Below, in pieces: positions 48,120 through 60,436 of a DNA stretch of 64,000 bases (its first letter is position 1; every line of letters begins with the position of its first letter). The stretch is from assembly GCA_026874595.1 (NCBI GenBank), contig CM049309.1, forward strand, positions 94,572,723 to 94,636,722. Direction: 5' to 3'. The position numbers and the translations under genes were made by a program. The DNA is from Sipunculus nudus. Lineage: Eukaryota > Annelida > Sipuncula > Golfingiida > Sipunculidae. The notes beneath the pieces are model-generated. The model saw only the letters and a list, made by a program, of their open reading frames with translations. It did not search any database and was not told the DNA's origin.

Positions 48120-50950
48120 AGATTGACAGGAGAGTCAGGGAGACAGCGAATGTAAGTCGTGATTTACAGGAGAGTCACGGAGGTAGGGTATATAAGTTGA
48201 AATTATGAGGAGAGTCAGGGAGGCAGGGAATGTAAGTCGAGATATACAGGAAGGGAAGGGAATGCAAGTCGATATTAACAGTAGAGGCAGGGAGGTAGGG
48301 ACAATAAACCAAGATTTAGAGGAGAGTCAGGGAGGTAGGGTATATAAGTTGAAATTATGAGGAGAGTCAGGGAGGCAGGGAATGTTTGTCGAGATATAAA
48401 GGCGAGTAAGGGAGGCAGGGAATGCAAGTCGATATTTACAGGAGAGGCAGCGAGGTAGGGAATATAAGTCGAGATTTACAGGAGAGTCAGGGAAGTAGGG
48501 ACAATAAACCAAGATTTAAAGGAGAGTCAGAGAGACAGATAATATTAATCAAGATTAACAGGAGCGTCAGGGAGGCAGAGAATATAAGTCGATGTTTAGA
48601 GGAGCGTCAGGGATGTAGTGAATATAAGCCGAGACTTACAGGAGCGTCAGGGAGGCTGGGAATATATGTCGAGATTTACAGGAGAGTCAAGGAGGAAGTT
48701 AATATAGGTCGAGATTTACAGGAGAGTCAGGGAGGCAGCGAATGTAAGTCGTGATTTACAGGAGAGTGAGGGAGGCAGGGAATATGAGCAGAGATTTATA
48801 TAGGAGCGTCAGGGAGACAGGGAATATAAGCGGAGATTTACAGGGGCGTCAGGGAGGCAGGGAATATATGTCGAGATTATGGGGGGGGGGGGGGGGGGGA
48901 GACAGAGAGACAGCGAATGTAAGTCGTGATTTACAGGAGAGTCAGGGAGGCAGGGAATGAAAGTCGAGATTTACAGGAGAGCCAGGGAGACAGCGAATGT
49001 AAGTCGTGATTTACAGGAGCGTCAGGGAGGCAGGAAATATAAGCCGAGATTTACAGGAGCGTCAGGGAGGCTGGGAATATATGTCGAGATTTACAGGAGC
49101 GTCAGGCAGGCAGGGAATATAAGCCGAGATTTACAGGAGAGTCAGGGAGACAGCGAATGTAAGTCGAGATTTACAGGAGAATCAGGGAGGCAGCGAATGT
49201 AAGTCGAGATGTACAGGAGAGTCAGGGAGACAGGGAATGTAAGTCTAGATTTACAGGAGCGTCAGGGAGGCAGCGAATGTAAGTCGAGATTTACAGGAGA
49301 GTCAGGGAGACAGCGAATGTAAGTCGAGATTTACAGGAGAGTCAGGGAGACAGCGAATGTAAGTCGAGATTTACAGGAGAGTCAGGGAGGCAGGAAATAT
49401 AAGCCGAGATTTACAGGAGCGTCAGGGAGGCAGCGAATGTAAGTCGAGATTTACAGGAGAGTAAGGGAGGCAGGAAATATAAGTCGAGATTTACAGGAGA
49501 GTCAGGGAGGCAGCGAATGTAAGTCGTGATTTACAGGAGAGTCAGGGAGGCAGCGAATGTAAGTCGAATTTTACAGGAGAAACAGGGAGGTAGCATGTAT
49601 GTCGAGAATTACAGGAGCGTCAGGGAGGCAGGAAATTTTAGACGAGATTTTCCGGAGCGTCAGGGAGGCAGGGAATATGAGCAGTGATTTGCAGGAGCGT
49701 CAGGGAGGCAGCGAATGTAAGTCGAGATTTACAGGAGCGTCAGGGAGGCAGCGAATGTAAGTCGAGATTTACAGGAGCGTCAGGGAGGCAGCTTATGAAA
49801 GTCGAGATTTATAGGAGAGTCAGGGACGCAGGAAATATTAGCAGAGATTTACAGGAGCGTCAGGGAGGCAGCGAATGTAAGTCGAGATTTACAGGAGAGT
49901 CAGGGAGGCAGCGAACGTAAGTCGTGATTTACAGGAGAGACAGTGAGGCAGGAAATATAAGCCGAGATTTACAGGAGCGTCAGGCAGGAAGGGAATATAA
50001 GCCGATATTTACAGGAGAGTCAGGGAGGCAGGGAATATGAGCAGAGATTTACAGGAGCGTCAGGGAGGCAGGGAATATAATCCGAGATTTACAAGAGCGT
50101 CTGGGAGGCAGCGAATGTAAGTCGAGATTTACAGGAGAGACAGGGAGGCAGCATATATGTCGAGATTTACAGGAGAAACAGGGAGGCAGGAAATATAAGC
50201 CGAGATTTACAGGAGAGTCAGGGAGGCAGCGAATGTAAGTCGAGATTTACAGGAGAGTCAGGGAGGCAGTGAATGTAAGTCGTGATTTACAGGAGAGTCA
50301 GGGAGACAGCGAATGTAAGTCGAGATTTACAGGAGCGTCAGGGAGGCTGGGAATATAAGCCGAGATTTACAGGAGCGTCAGGGAGGCAGGAAATATAAGC
50401 CGAGATTTACAGGAGCGTCAGGGAGGCTGGGAATATATGTCTAGATTAACAGGAGCGTCAGGGAGACATTGAATGTAATTCGAGAATTACAGGAGAGTCA
50501 GAGGAGGCATGGAATATGAGCAGAGATTTACAGGAGCGTCAGGGAGGCAGCGAATGTAAGTCGAGATTTTTAGGAGCGTCAGGGAGGCAGGAAATATAAG
50601 CCAAGATTTACAAGAGCGTCAGGCAGGCAGGGAATATAAGCCGAGATTTACAGGACAGTCAGGGAGGCAGGGAATATGAGCAGAGATTTACAGGAGCGTC
50701 AGGGAGGAAGAATGTAAGTCGAGAATTACAGGATAGACAGGGAGGCAGCATGTATGTCGAGATTTACAGGACCGTCAGGGAGGTAGGGAATATAAGCCGA
50801 GATTTACAGGAGAGTCAAGGAGGTAGGGAATATAAGCCTAGATTTACAGGAGCGTCAGGGAGGCAGGAAATATAAGCCGAGATTTACAGGAGCGTCAGGG
50901 AGGCAGCGAATGTAAGTCGAGATTTACAGGAGAGCCAGGGAGGCAGCGAA
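48120..50950. repeat. Third partial copy of the 7.74-kb unit
   Basis: From the GATTGACAGGAG variant near 48121 to about 50950 the order matches about 42738-45560 (offset 5,384-5,391 bp) and, further back, about 34993-37815. Copy-specific changes include an inserted TATA in ATTTATATAGGAGCG near 48798. The match breaks down near 51050. Confidence 0.85.
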
Positions 50951-53900
50951 TGTAAGTCGTGATTTACAGGAGCGTCAGGCAGGCAGGGAATATAAGCCGA
51001 GATTTACAGGAGCGTCAGGGAGGCAGCGAATGTAAGTCGAGATTTACAGGGGAGACAGTGAGGCAGGAAATATAAGCCGAGATTTACAGAAGCGTCAGGC
51101 AGGCAGGGAATATAAGCCGAGATTTACAGGAGCGTCAGGGAGGCAGGGAATATGAGCACAGATTTACAGGAGCGTCAGGGAGGCAGGGAATATAAGCCGA
51201 GATTTACAAGAGCGTCAGGGAGGCAGCGAATGTAAGTCGAGAATTACAGGATAGACAGGGAGGCAGCATGTATGTCGAGATTTACAGGACCGTCAGGGAG
51301 GTAGGGAATATAAGCCGAGATTTACTGGAGAGTCAGGGAGGTAGGGAATATAAGCCTAGATTTACAGGAGCGTCAGGGAGGCAGGGAATATAAGCCGAGA
51401 TTTACAGGAGCGTCAGGGAGGCAGCGAATGTGAGTCGAGATTGAAAGGAGAGACAGTGAGGCAGGAAATATAAGCCGAGATTTACAGGAGCGTCAGGCAG
51501 GCAGGGAATATAAGCCGAGATTTACAGGAGAGTCAGGGAGGCAGGAAATAAAAGCCGAGATTTACAGGAGCGTCAGGGAGGCAGCGAATGTAAGTCGAGA
51601 TTTACAGGAGAGTCAGGGAGGCAGGAAATATAAGTCGAGATTTACAGGTGAGTCAGGGAGGCAGCGAATGTAAATCGTGATTTACAGGAGAGTCAGGGAG
51701 GCAGCGAATGTAAGTCGAATTTTACAGGAAAAACAGGGAGGTAACATGTATGTCGAGAATTACAGGAGCGTCAGGGAGGCAGGAAATATAAGCCGAGATT
51801 TACAGGAGCGTCAGGGAGGCAGGGAATATGAGCAGAGATTTACAGGAGCGTCAGGGAGGCAGCGAATGTAAGTCGAGATTTACAGGAGCATCAAGGAGGC
51901 AGCGAATGTAAGTCGAGATTTACAGGAGAGTCAGGGACTCAGGAAATATTAGCAGAGATTTACAGGAGCGTCAGGGAGGCAGCGAATGTAAGTCGAGATT
52001 TACAGGAGAGTCAGGGAGGCAGCGAACGTAAGTCGTGATTTACAGGAGAGACAGTGAGGCAGGGAATATAAGCCGAGATTTACAGGACAGTCAGGGAGGC
52101 AGGGAATATGAGCAGAGATTTACAGGAGCGTCAGGGAGGCAGGGAATATAAGCCGAGATTTACAAGAGCGTCAGGGAGGAAGAATGTAAGTCGAGAATTA
52201 CAGGATAGACAGGGAGGCAGCATGTATGTCGAGATTTACAGGACCGTCAGGGAGGTAGGGAATATAAGCCGAGATTTACAGGAGAGTCAAGGAGGTAGGG
52301 AATATAAGCCGAGATTTACAGGAGCGTCAGGGAGGCAGGGAATATAAGCCGAGATTTACAGGAGCGTCAGGGAGGCAGCGAATGTAAGTCGAGATTTACA
52401 GGGGAGACAGTGAGGCAGGAAATATAAGCCGAGATTTACAGGAGCGTCAGGCAGGCAGGGAATATAAGCCGAGATTTACAGGACAGTCAGGGAGGCAGGG
52501 AATATGAGCAGAGATTTACAGGAGCGTCAGGGAGGCATGGAATATAAGCCGAGATTTACAAGAGCGTTAGGGAGGAAGAATGTAAGTCGAGAATTACAGG
52601 ATAGACAGGGAGGCAGCATGTATGTCGAGATTTACAGGACCGTCAGGGAGGTAGGGAATATAAGCCGAGATTTACAGGAGAGTCAAGGAGGTAGGGAATA
52701 TAAGCCTAGATTTACAGGAGCGTCAGGGAGGCAGGGAATATAAGCCGAGATTTACAGGAGCGTCAGGGAGGCAGCGAATGTAAGTCGAGATTTACAAAAG
52801 CGTCAGGGAGGCAGCGAATGTAAGTCGAGAATTACAGGATAGACAGGGAGGCAGCATGTATGTCGCGATTTACAGGACCGTCAGGGAGGTAGGGAATATA
52901 AGCCGAGATTTACCGGAGCGTCAGGGAGGCAGGGAATATAAGCCTAGATTTACAGGAGCGTCAGGGAGGCAGGGAATTTAAGCCGAGATTTACAGGAGCG
53001 TCAGGAAGGCAGCGAATGTAAGTCGAGATTTACAGGAGGGTCAGGGAGACATTGAATGTAAGTCGAGAATTACAGAAGAGTCAGGGAGGCAGCGAATGTA
53101 AGTCGAGATTTACAGGAGAGTTAGGGAGGCATGGAATATGAGCAGAGATTTACAGGAGCGTCAGGGAGGCAGCGAAGGTAAGTCGAGATTTACAGGAGAG
53201 TCAGGGAGGCATGGAATATGAGCAGAGATTTACAGGAGCGTCAGGGAGGCAGCGAATGTAAGTCGAGATTTACAGGGGGGTCAGGGAGACATTGAATGTA
53301 AGTGGATAATTACAGGAGAGTCAGGGAGGCAGCGAATGTAAGTCGAGATTTACAGGAGAGTCAGGGAGGCAAGGAGTATAAGCCGAGATTTACTGGAGAG
53401 TCAGGAAGGGAGGGAATATAAGTCGAGGTTTAGAGGAGCGTCAGGGAGGTAGTGAATATAAGCCGAGACTTACAGGAGCGTCAGGGAGGCTGGGAATATA
53501 TGTCGAGATTTACAGGAGAGTCAGGGATGCAGCGAATGTAAGTCATGATTTACAGGAGAGTGAGGGAGGCAGGGAATATGAGCACAGATTTACAGGAGCG
53601 TCAGGGAGACAGGGAATATAAGCGGAGATTTACAGGGGCGTCAGGGAGGCAGGGAATATAAGTCGAGATTATGGGGGGGGGGGGGGAGACAGGGAGACAG
53701 CGAATGTAAGTCGTGATTTACAGGAGAGTCAGGGAGGCAGCGAATGTAAGTCGAGATTTACAGGAGAGCCAGGGAGACAGCGAATGTAAGTCGTGATTTA
53801 CAGGAGAGTCAGGGAGGCTGGGAATATATGTCGAGATTTACAGGAGAGCCAGGGAGACAGCAAATATAAGCCGAGTTTTACAGGAGCGTCAGGGAGGCTG

Positions 53901-53959
53901 GGAATATATGTCGAGATTTACAGGAGCGTCAGGCAGGCAGGGAATATAAGCCGAGATTT

Positions 53960-56900
53960 ACAGGAGAGTCAGGGAGACAGCGAATGTAAGTCGAGATTTA
54001 CAGGAGAGTCAGGGAGGCAGCGAATGTAAGTCGAGATTTACAGGAGAGTCAGGGAGACAGGGAATGTAAGTCTAGATTAACATGAAGGTCAGGGAGGCAG
54101 CGAATGTAAGTCGAGATTTACAGGAGAGTCAGGGAGACAGCGAATGTATGTCGAGATTTACAGGACCGTCAGGGAGGTAGGGAATATAAGCCGAGATTTA
54201 CAGGAGCGTCAGGCAAGCAGGGAATATAAGCCGAGATTTACAGGAGAGTCAGGGAGACAGCGAATGTAAGTCGAGATTTACAGGAGAGTCAGGGAGACAG
54301 CGAATGTAAGTCGAGATTTCCAGGAGAGTCAGGGAGGCAGCGAATGTAAGTCGAGATTTACAGGAGCGTCAGGGAGGCAGCGAATGTAATTCGAGATTTA
54401 CAGGAGCGTCAGGGAGACAGCGAATGTAAGTCGAGATTTACAGGAGAGTCAGGGAGACGGAGAATGTAAGTCGAGATTTACAGGAGAGTCAGGGAGGCAG
54501 CGAATGTAAGTCGAGATTTACAGGAGCGTCAGGGAAGCATGGAATATGAGCAGAGATTTATAGGAGCGTCAGGGAGGCAGCGAATGTAAGTCGAATTTTA
54601 CAGGAGAGTCAGGGAGGTAGGGAATATGATCAGAGATTTACAGGAGCGTCAGGGAGGCAGCGAATGTAAGTCGAGATTTACAGGAGCGTCAGGGAGGCAG
54701 GAAATATAAGCCGAGATTTACAGGAGAGTCAGGGAGGCAGGAAATAAAAGCCGAGATTTACAGGAGCGTCAGGGAGGCAACGAATGTAAGTCGAGATTGA
54801 AAGGAGAGACAGTGAGGCAGGAAATATAAGCCGTGATTTACAGGAGCGTCAGGCAGGCAGGGAATATAAGCCGATATTTACAGGTGAGTCAGGGAGGCAG
54901 GGAATATGAGCAGAGATTTACAGGAGCGTCAGGGAGGCAGGGAATATAAGCCGAGATTTACAGGAGCGTCAGGCAAGCAGGGAATATAAGCCGAGATTTA
55001 CAGGAGAGTCAGGGAGACAGCGAATGTAAGTCGAGATTTACAGGAGAGTCAGGGAGGCAGCGAATGTAAGTCGAGATTTACAGGAGAGTCAGGGAGACAG
55101 GGAATGTAAGTCTAGATTAACATGAAGGTCAGGGAGGCAGCGAATGTAAGTCGAGATTTACAGGAGAGTCAGGGAGACAGCGAATGTATGTCGAGATTTA
55201 CAGGACCGTCAGGGAGGTAGGGAATATAAGCCGAGATTTACAGGAGCGTCAGGCAAGCAGGGAATATAAGCCGAGATTTACAGGAGAGTCAGGGAGACAG
55301 CGAATGTAAGTCGAGATTTACAGGAGAGTCAGGGAGACAGCGAATGTAAGTCGAGATTTCCAGGAGAGTCAGGGAGGCAGCGAATGTAAGTCGAGATTTA
55401 CAGGAGCGTCAGGGAGGCAGCGAATGTAATTCGAGATTTACAGGAGCGTCAGGGAGACAGCGAATGTAAGTCGAGATTTACAGGAGAGTCAGGGAGACGG
55501 AGAATGTAAGTCGAGATTTACAGGAGAGTCAGGGAGGCAGCGAATGTAAGTCGAGATTTACAGGAGCGTCAGGGAGGCAGCGAATGTAATTCGAGATTTA
55601 CAGGAGCGTCAGGGAGACAGCGAATGTAAGTCGAGATTTACAGGAGAGTCAGGGAGACGGAGAATGTAAGTCGAGATTTACAGGAGAGTCAGGGAGGCAG
55701 CGAATGTAAGTCGAGATTTACAGGAGCGTCAGGGAAGCATGGAATATGAGCAGAGATTTATAGGAGCGTCAGGGAGGCAGCGAATGTAAGTCGAATTTTA
55801 CAGGAGAGTCAGGGAGGTAGGGAATATGATCAGAGATTTACAGGAGCGTCAGGGAGGCAGCGAATGTAAGTCGAGATTTACAGGAGCGTCAGGGAGGCAG
55901 GAAATATAAGCCGAGATTTACAGGAGAGTCAGGGAGGCAGGAAATAAAAGCCGAGATTTACAGGAGCGTCAGGGAGGCAACGAATGTAAGTCGAGATTGA
56001 AAGGAGAGACAGTGAGGCAGGAAATATAAGCCGTGATTTACAGGAGCGTCAGGCAGGCAGGGAATATAAGCCGATATTTACAGGTGAGTCAGGGAGGCAG
56101 GGAATATGAGCAGAGATTTACAGGAGCGTCAGGGAGGCAGGGAATATAAGCCGAGATTTACAGGAGCGTCAGGCAAGCAGGGAATATAAGCCGAGATTTA
56201 CAGGAGAGTCAGGGAGACAGCGAATGTAAGTCGAGATTTACAGGAGAGTCAGGGAGGCAGCGAATGTAAGTCGAGATTTACAGGAGAGTCAGGGAGACAG
56301 GGAATGTAAGTCTAGATTAACATGAAGGTCAGGGAGGCAGCGAATGTAAGTCGAGATTTACAGGAGAGTCAGGGAGACAGCGAATGTATGTCGAGATTTA
56401 CAGGACCGTCAGGGAGGTAGGGAATATAAGCCGAGATTTACAGGAGCGTCAGGCAAGCAGGGAATATAAGCCGAGATTTACAGGAGAGTCAGGGAGACAG
56501 CGAATGTAAGTCGAGATTTACAGGAGAGTCAGGGAGACAGCGAATGTAAGTCGAGATTTCCAGGAGAGTCAGGGAGGCAGCGAATGTAAGTCGAGATTTA
56601 CAGGAGCGTCAGGGAGGCAGCGAATGTAATTCGAGATTTACAGGAGCGTCAGGGAGACAGCGAATGTAAGTCGAGATTTACAGGAGAGTCAGGGAGACGG
56701 AGAATGTAAGTCGAGATTTACAGGAGAGTCAGGGAGGCAGCGAATGTAAGTCGAGATTTACAGGAGCGTCAGGGAAGCATGGAATATGAGCAGAGATTTA
56801 TAGGAGCGTCAGGGAGGCAGCGAATGTAAGTCGAATTTTACAGGAGAGTCAGGGAGGTAGGGAATATGATCAGAGATTTACAGGAGCGTCAGGGAGGCAG

Positions 56901-57180
56901 CGAATGTAAGTCGAGATTTACAGGAGCGTCAGGGAGGCAGGAAATATAAGCCGAGATTTACAGGAGAGTCAGGGAGGCAGGAAATAAAAGCCGAGATTTA
57001 CAGGAGCGTCAGGGAGGCAACGAATGTAAGTCGAGATTGAAAGGAGAGACAGTGAGGCAGGAAATATAAGCCGTGATTTACAGGAGCGTCAGGCAGGCAG
57101 GGAATATAAGCCGATATTTACAGGTGAGTCAGGGAGGCAGGGAATATGAGCAGAGATTTACAGGAGCGTCAGGGAGGCAG
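53960..57180. repeat. ~1.0-1.2-kb higher-order repeat, about three copies
   Basis: The rare marker AACATGAAGGTC occurs near 54081, 55121 and 56321, offsets 1,040 and 1,200. The 160-bp difference equals four 40-bp units, duplicated near 55560-55720. The marker GTCAGGCAAGCAG near 54208, 54968, 55248, 56168 and 56448 follows the same spacing. Confidence 0.9.
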
Positions 57181-57675
57181 GGAATATAAGCCGAGATATA
57201 CAAGAGCGTCAGGGAGGCAGCGAATGTAAGTCGAGATTTACAGGAGAGACAGGGAGTCAGCATGTATGTCGAGATTTACAGGAGCGTCAGGGAGGTAGGG
57301 AATATAAGCCGAGATTTACAGGAGAGTCAGGGAGGCAGGCAATATGAGCAGAGATTTACAGGAGCGTCAGGGAGGCAGGGAATATAAGCCGAGATTTACA
57401 GGAGCGTCAGGGAGGCAGGGAGTATAAGCAGAGCTTTGCAGGAGAGTCGGGGAGGTAGGGAATATAGTACCTCAACTTCAAACTGCCTTCAAATGTGTAT
57501 ACTTTAATATAGAGGAGAAAATCGAAACTTCTTTCGTTTCCAGAAAATAATTTATATCCGATACTTGAATCTGTAAATCAGAAAGTTCCTCCAGTCACAA
57601 CAGTCTTCATTTAAACACATAAGAGGGCCGGGTCCATAGCCAAAACACTTATTATTGACTCATATTATGGTTAGA

Positions 57676-58010
57676 ACCCCCTCTGACTTTCAGGATACTC
57701 AAACTCATCTCTGTCCCCATAGTTTGTAGAATATAGGTCACAGTTACCTAATTTCAGATTTACGAATTGACCACATGAAGTGTTCATCTGACTTTCAGGG
57801 TGCTAACATTGTTTTTTTCAGGGATCTCCAATATGTAGGTCACAGTGAACTAATGTTTGTCTTCCAAAAAGCAGACGAGAATCACCGGGACCACCTGAAT
57901 GCCAAGGGAAAAGGTTCTAGGTCCAACTGTTGAAATTTGACTTCCAGGGCGCTAAAATCATGTTCCCCCCCCCCCCCCCCCCCCCCCACATGTTGCAGAA
58001 TATAGGTCAC
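57676..58010. repeat. Decayed ~100-155-bp repeat, three copies
   Basis: Three diverged copies share a CTTTCAGG/CTTCCAGG start, a GCTAAAATCATG-like middle and a GAATATAGGTCACAGT end (near 57729, 57834 and 57990). This is probably an old interspersed or tandem element. The last copy contains a run of 23 C at 57965-57987. The 210 bp between the satellite end and 57676 show nothing recognisable. Confidence 0.7.
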
Positions 58011-58070
58011 AATGACAATATCAATGTCCAGAGTTTCCAATGAGACACAGTGACCAGGTTTCCTAGGAGA

Positions 58071-58150
58071 CTTCACATGACCATCTTGGATTTCACATGA
58101 CCTTCCTGGATTTCACCTGACCTTCCTGGATTTCACATGACCTTCCTGGA
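58071..58150. repeat. 20-bp x 4 tandem repeat
   Basis: Four units of TTTCACATGACCTTCCTGGA with few changes, ending at TTTCAAATAA. Confidence 0.93.
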
Positions 58151-58507
58151 TTTCAAATAAAAAGTTTCCAGGTTAAGGCCTGTGCATTGCCCCTACCTTG
58201 ACCGTTATATTGTGGGCCCAGGTGTGTGTGTCTGTGTACCCTAAACGTTGTGTACAACACTGGTCTCCTGATAAAGAGGCGACCACAATTAATCTCTGTC
58301 GCTTTTCCTCCCGAAAAAAAAACAGCATGAAAGTACTTGAAGCCAGACCACAAAAGTGCAATGCGATACACGTAACCAGTGAACGTTTGTGCTATTCACA
58401 CATTTCAAATACACTCAAAGGTCAACTGAAAATGTCGAATTTACTAGTACTTAACATATGGTTTTGTGGTAGTAAGTAATAGCCGTATTCTGCATGAGGA
58501 CAAACAT
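58151..58507. other. Low-copy sequence, no gene recognised
   Basis: Short open frames exist on both strands, up to 93 codons on plus, but they overlap each other and show no domain, splice context or membrane pattern. Confidence 0.5.
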
Positions 58508-59012
58508 GCTGTGTGTGTTTGTGTATGTTGTGTGGTAGGGTTTGGTGTGTGTGTTTGTGGTAGGGTGTGGTGTGTGTGTTTGTCGTAGGGTGTGGTGTGT
58601 GTGTTTGTGTTAAGGTGTGGTGTGTGTGTTTGTGGTAGGGTTTGGTGTGTGTTTGTGGTAGGGTGTGGTGTGTGTGTTAGGGTGTGAGTGTTTGTGGTAG
58701 GGTTTTGTGTGTGTTTTTTTTCGGTAGGGTGTGGTGTGTGTGTGTTAGGGTGTGGTGTGTGTGGTAAGGTGTGGTGTGTGCGTTAGGGTGTGGTGTGTGT
58801 GGTAGGGTGTGGTGTTTGTGGTAGGGTGTGGTGTGTGTGTTTGTGGTAAGGTTTGGTGTGTGTGTTTGTAGTAGGGTGTGTTGTGTGTGTTTGTGGTAGG
58901 GTGGTGTGTGTGTGTTTGTGGTAGGGTGTGGTGTGTGCGTTTGTGGTAGGGTGTGGTGTGTGTGTGTTTGTGGTAGAGTTTGGTGTGGGTGTGTGTTGTA
59001 GGGTGTGGCGTG
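58508..59012. repeat. G-rich GT minisatellite
   Basis: About twenty imperfect copies of a ~25-bp unit (TTTGTGGTAGGGTGTGGTG plus a few GT). There are no A or C bases apart from a few A (in TAGGG) and rare C. Minus-strand frames rich in Thr/His/Pro are by-products. The repeated GGTAGGGTGTGG pattern is G-quadruplex-prone and loosely telomere-like, but it is not a telomere repeat. Confidence 0.92.
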
Positions 59013-60436
59013 TATTTGCAAGACCTGCAATGCAAGCCCTCAAAATATGTGCTTTCATCTGCGCGTGATCAATATGCTCATCTTTAATGTTTAAAAGGGT
59101 ATATTGTGTCCGCTGTTCGGGAGAAACTTCACGGAACTAGATCATGGATACCTACATATGTGGCTCCATCATCGCATATATCATTACAAGTTTCACATGG
59201 GTCAGTGTGTAGCTTCAGTAATTTATAAGCTTAGCTACAGTTAAAGCACACTGAATTAATGGTTTAAGAAGGTCACTGCCGTATTCCTGATGGTTTTAAA
59301 TCTTTATGGCGAGCAAATTTTCTGAGTCTGTTTTATGTAGATGTGACTAGCCTATACATTTAACGATCATCAGGGGTGGCTCAGGTCCAGGGGGCATATC
59401 TGTGTCAGTTAAGGATCAATTATGATGTCACAATTGTATCAATGGTATTTCGGCCAAAGATTATACCCGCTGATTTCTAGGAAATTTGTTATAAACGTGA
59501 AACTAAATGTTGATACTAAAAAAATCATTTAATTTTGGAAATTTAATATTAACACAAGATAGAAGAACAAGGGTGTTAAAACATCCCTCTGACAATGATT
59601 CCGTTAACGCTCTTATTAATGCTCGAGGGTTGGTGTCCGGTCATTTGGAAAGGCCAGCACAGGTCGTGTGTGTTACGACCTTGGGCAACAGTGAAGGGTT
59701 ACACAGTAAGATTGCCGACTAAGGGTGAGTGAACGCGTATAATTCATGTTTATCAGATGGCGCGATATTCATCCCGATATGCATCCGGCTGTCCGTGACG
59801 AATCAGGACATGGGCCACATGCTTCGTCATATGGTGTGCGGCATACTAAATATAATTTCAAGAGAAATGATAACACTTTCAGTTGTACAGCCATTCTCAA
59901 ACAACTTGTTTAAATGGAACAATTTTATCTATTTGTGATATTCATATCATGCTGTACAAGCTGACGGGAGATTTTGTTTAATGGTCACACTCATAGAGAA
60001 TTTCATCCGTATAAAAAATACATGTTATGGGTATGATGAAGAGAACAGCCCAGCAGGGTCAAAAGAATCATAGTATCTGGTTCACAGGCTGCTGAGATAG
60101 AAGAAAGAGACGGGGCGGACACGAGGTCAACCATGGTGACCTGACGTGTACGAGGCGTATATTGGAGTATACGAGAGCTGTTGGGGATGTGCGTCACTGA
60201 GTTCAGGTGGACTGTTTGTCCGCTCATCAAATTACACCGGTTGCATCCAAGAAAACCATATACAACGGGACTCAGATTCTTTCATCATGCTCACAAAAAT
60301 TTCAGTTTAGGAGATCCTAATCATATAACATTAGAAATGGGTAACCCTGACAAATAAAAACGAAAATAACATTCTGTCAACTTTTCAGAGCATCCTGAAT
60401 TTCTGCTCTATCATCTGAGTAACGGTCCAGAATGTG
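59013..60436. other. Low-copy sequence, no gene recognised
   Basis: I searched both strands for MIP exons (first NPA box, helices 1-2) and saw none. Open frames of 70 to 75 codons occur (for example 59507-59722 plus and 60003-60230 minus) but show no recognisable domain. A small hairpin, GGTCGT-GTGTGTT-ACGACC, lies near 59662. Confidence 0.5.

Larger units (their letters stand above)
29319..53686. repeat. Ten poly-G tracts embedded in the 40-bp satellite
   Basis: The same variant unit (GAGATTA followed by T or A, then a G run, then GAGACAG) occurs at 29319-29338 (20 G), 31881-31889 (9), 34392-34404 (13), 35750-35764 (15), 39738-39748 (11), 42131-42148 (18), 43495-43508 (14), 47482-47492 (11), 48881-48899 (19) and 53673-53686 (14). 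Span coordinates cover first to last tract; the sequence between them is ordinary satellite. Confidence 0.93.
26474..57465. repeat. 31-kb minisatellite of 40-bp units
   Basis: About 775 head-to-tail units of 40 bp. The typical unit has GTCGAGATTTACAGGAG then GTCAGGGAGGCAGCGAATG, with the plus strand strongly purine-rich. Variants occur at a few fixed sites: GAGAGTC/GAGCGTC, CGAGATT/CGTGATT, GTCGAG/GCCGAG, AGCGAATGTA/GGGAATATA/GGAAATATA. The edges fade out near 26474-26530 and 57420-57465. Because 40 is not divisible by three, open frames are limited to about 60-110 residues and recur identically in duplicated copies (Arg/Gln/Glu/Ser-rich on plus, Pro/Leu/Tyr/Ser-rich on minus). I do not call them genes. 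If the missing aquaporin 5' exons lie to the right, the whole satellite is intronic. Confidence 0.97.

Noticed and set aside
26673..54029. Recurring 60-110 codon open frames in the 40-bp satellite, some repeated identically
   Set aside because: They recur because the DNA was duplicated. They fall on both strands, have no domain, and end wherever the 40-bp frame rotates to a stop.
26474..57465. CRISPR-like regular spacing in the 40-bp satellite
   Set aside because: The whole unit is repeated with no unique spacers, there are no cas genes, and the host is eukaryotic.
58677..59058. Thr/His/Pro-rich minus-strand open frames
   Set aside because: They come from the GT minisatellite and are open in three overlapping frames.
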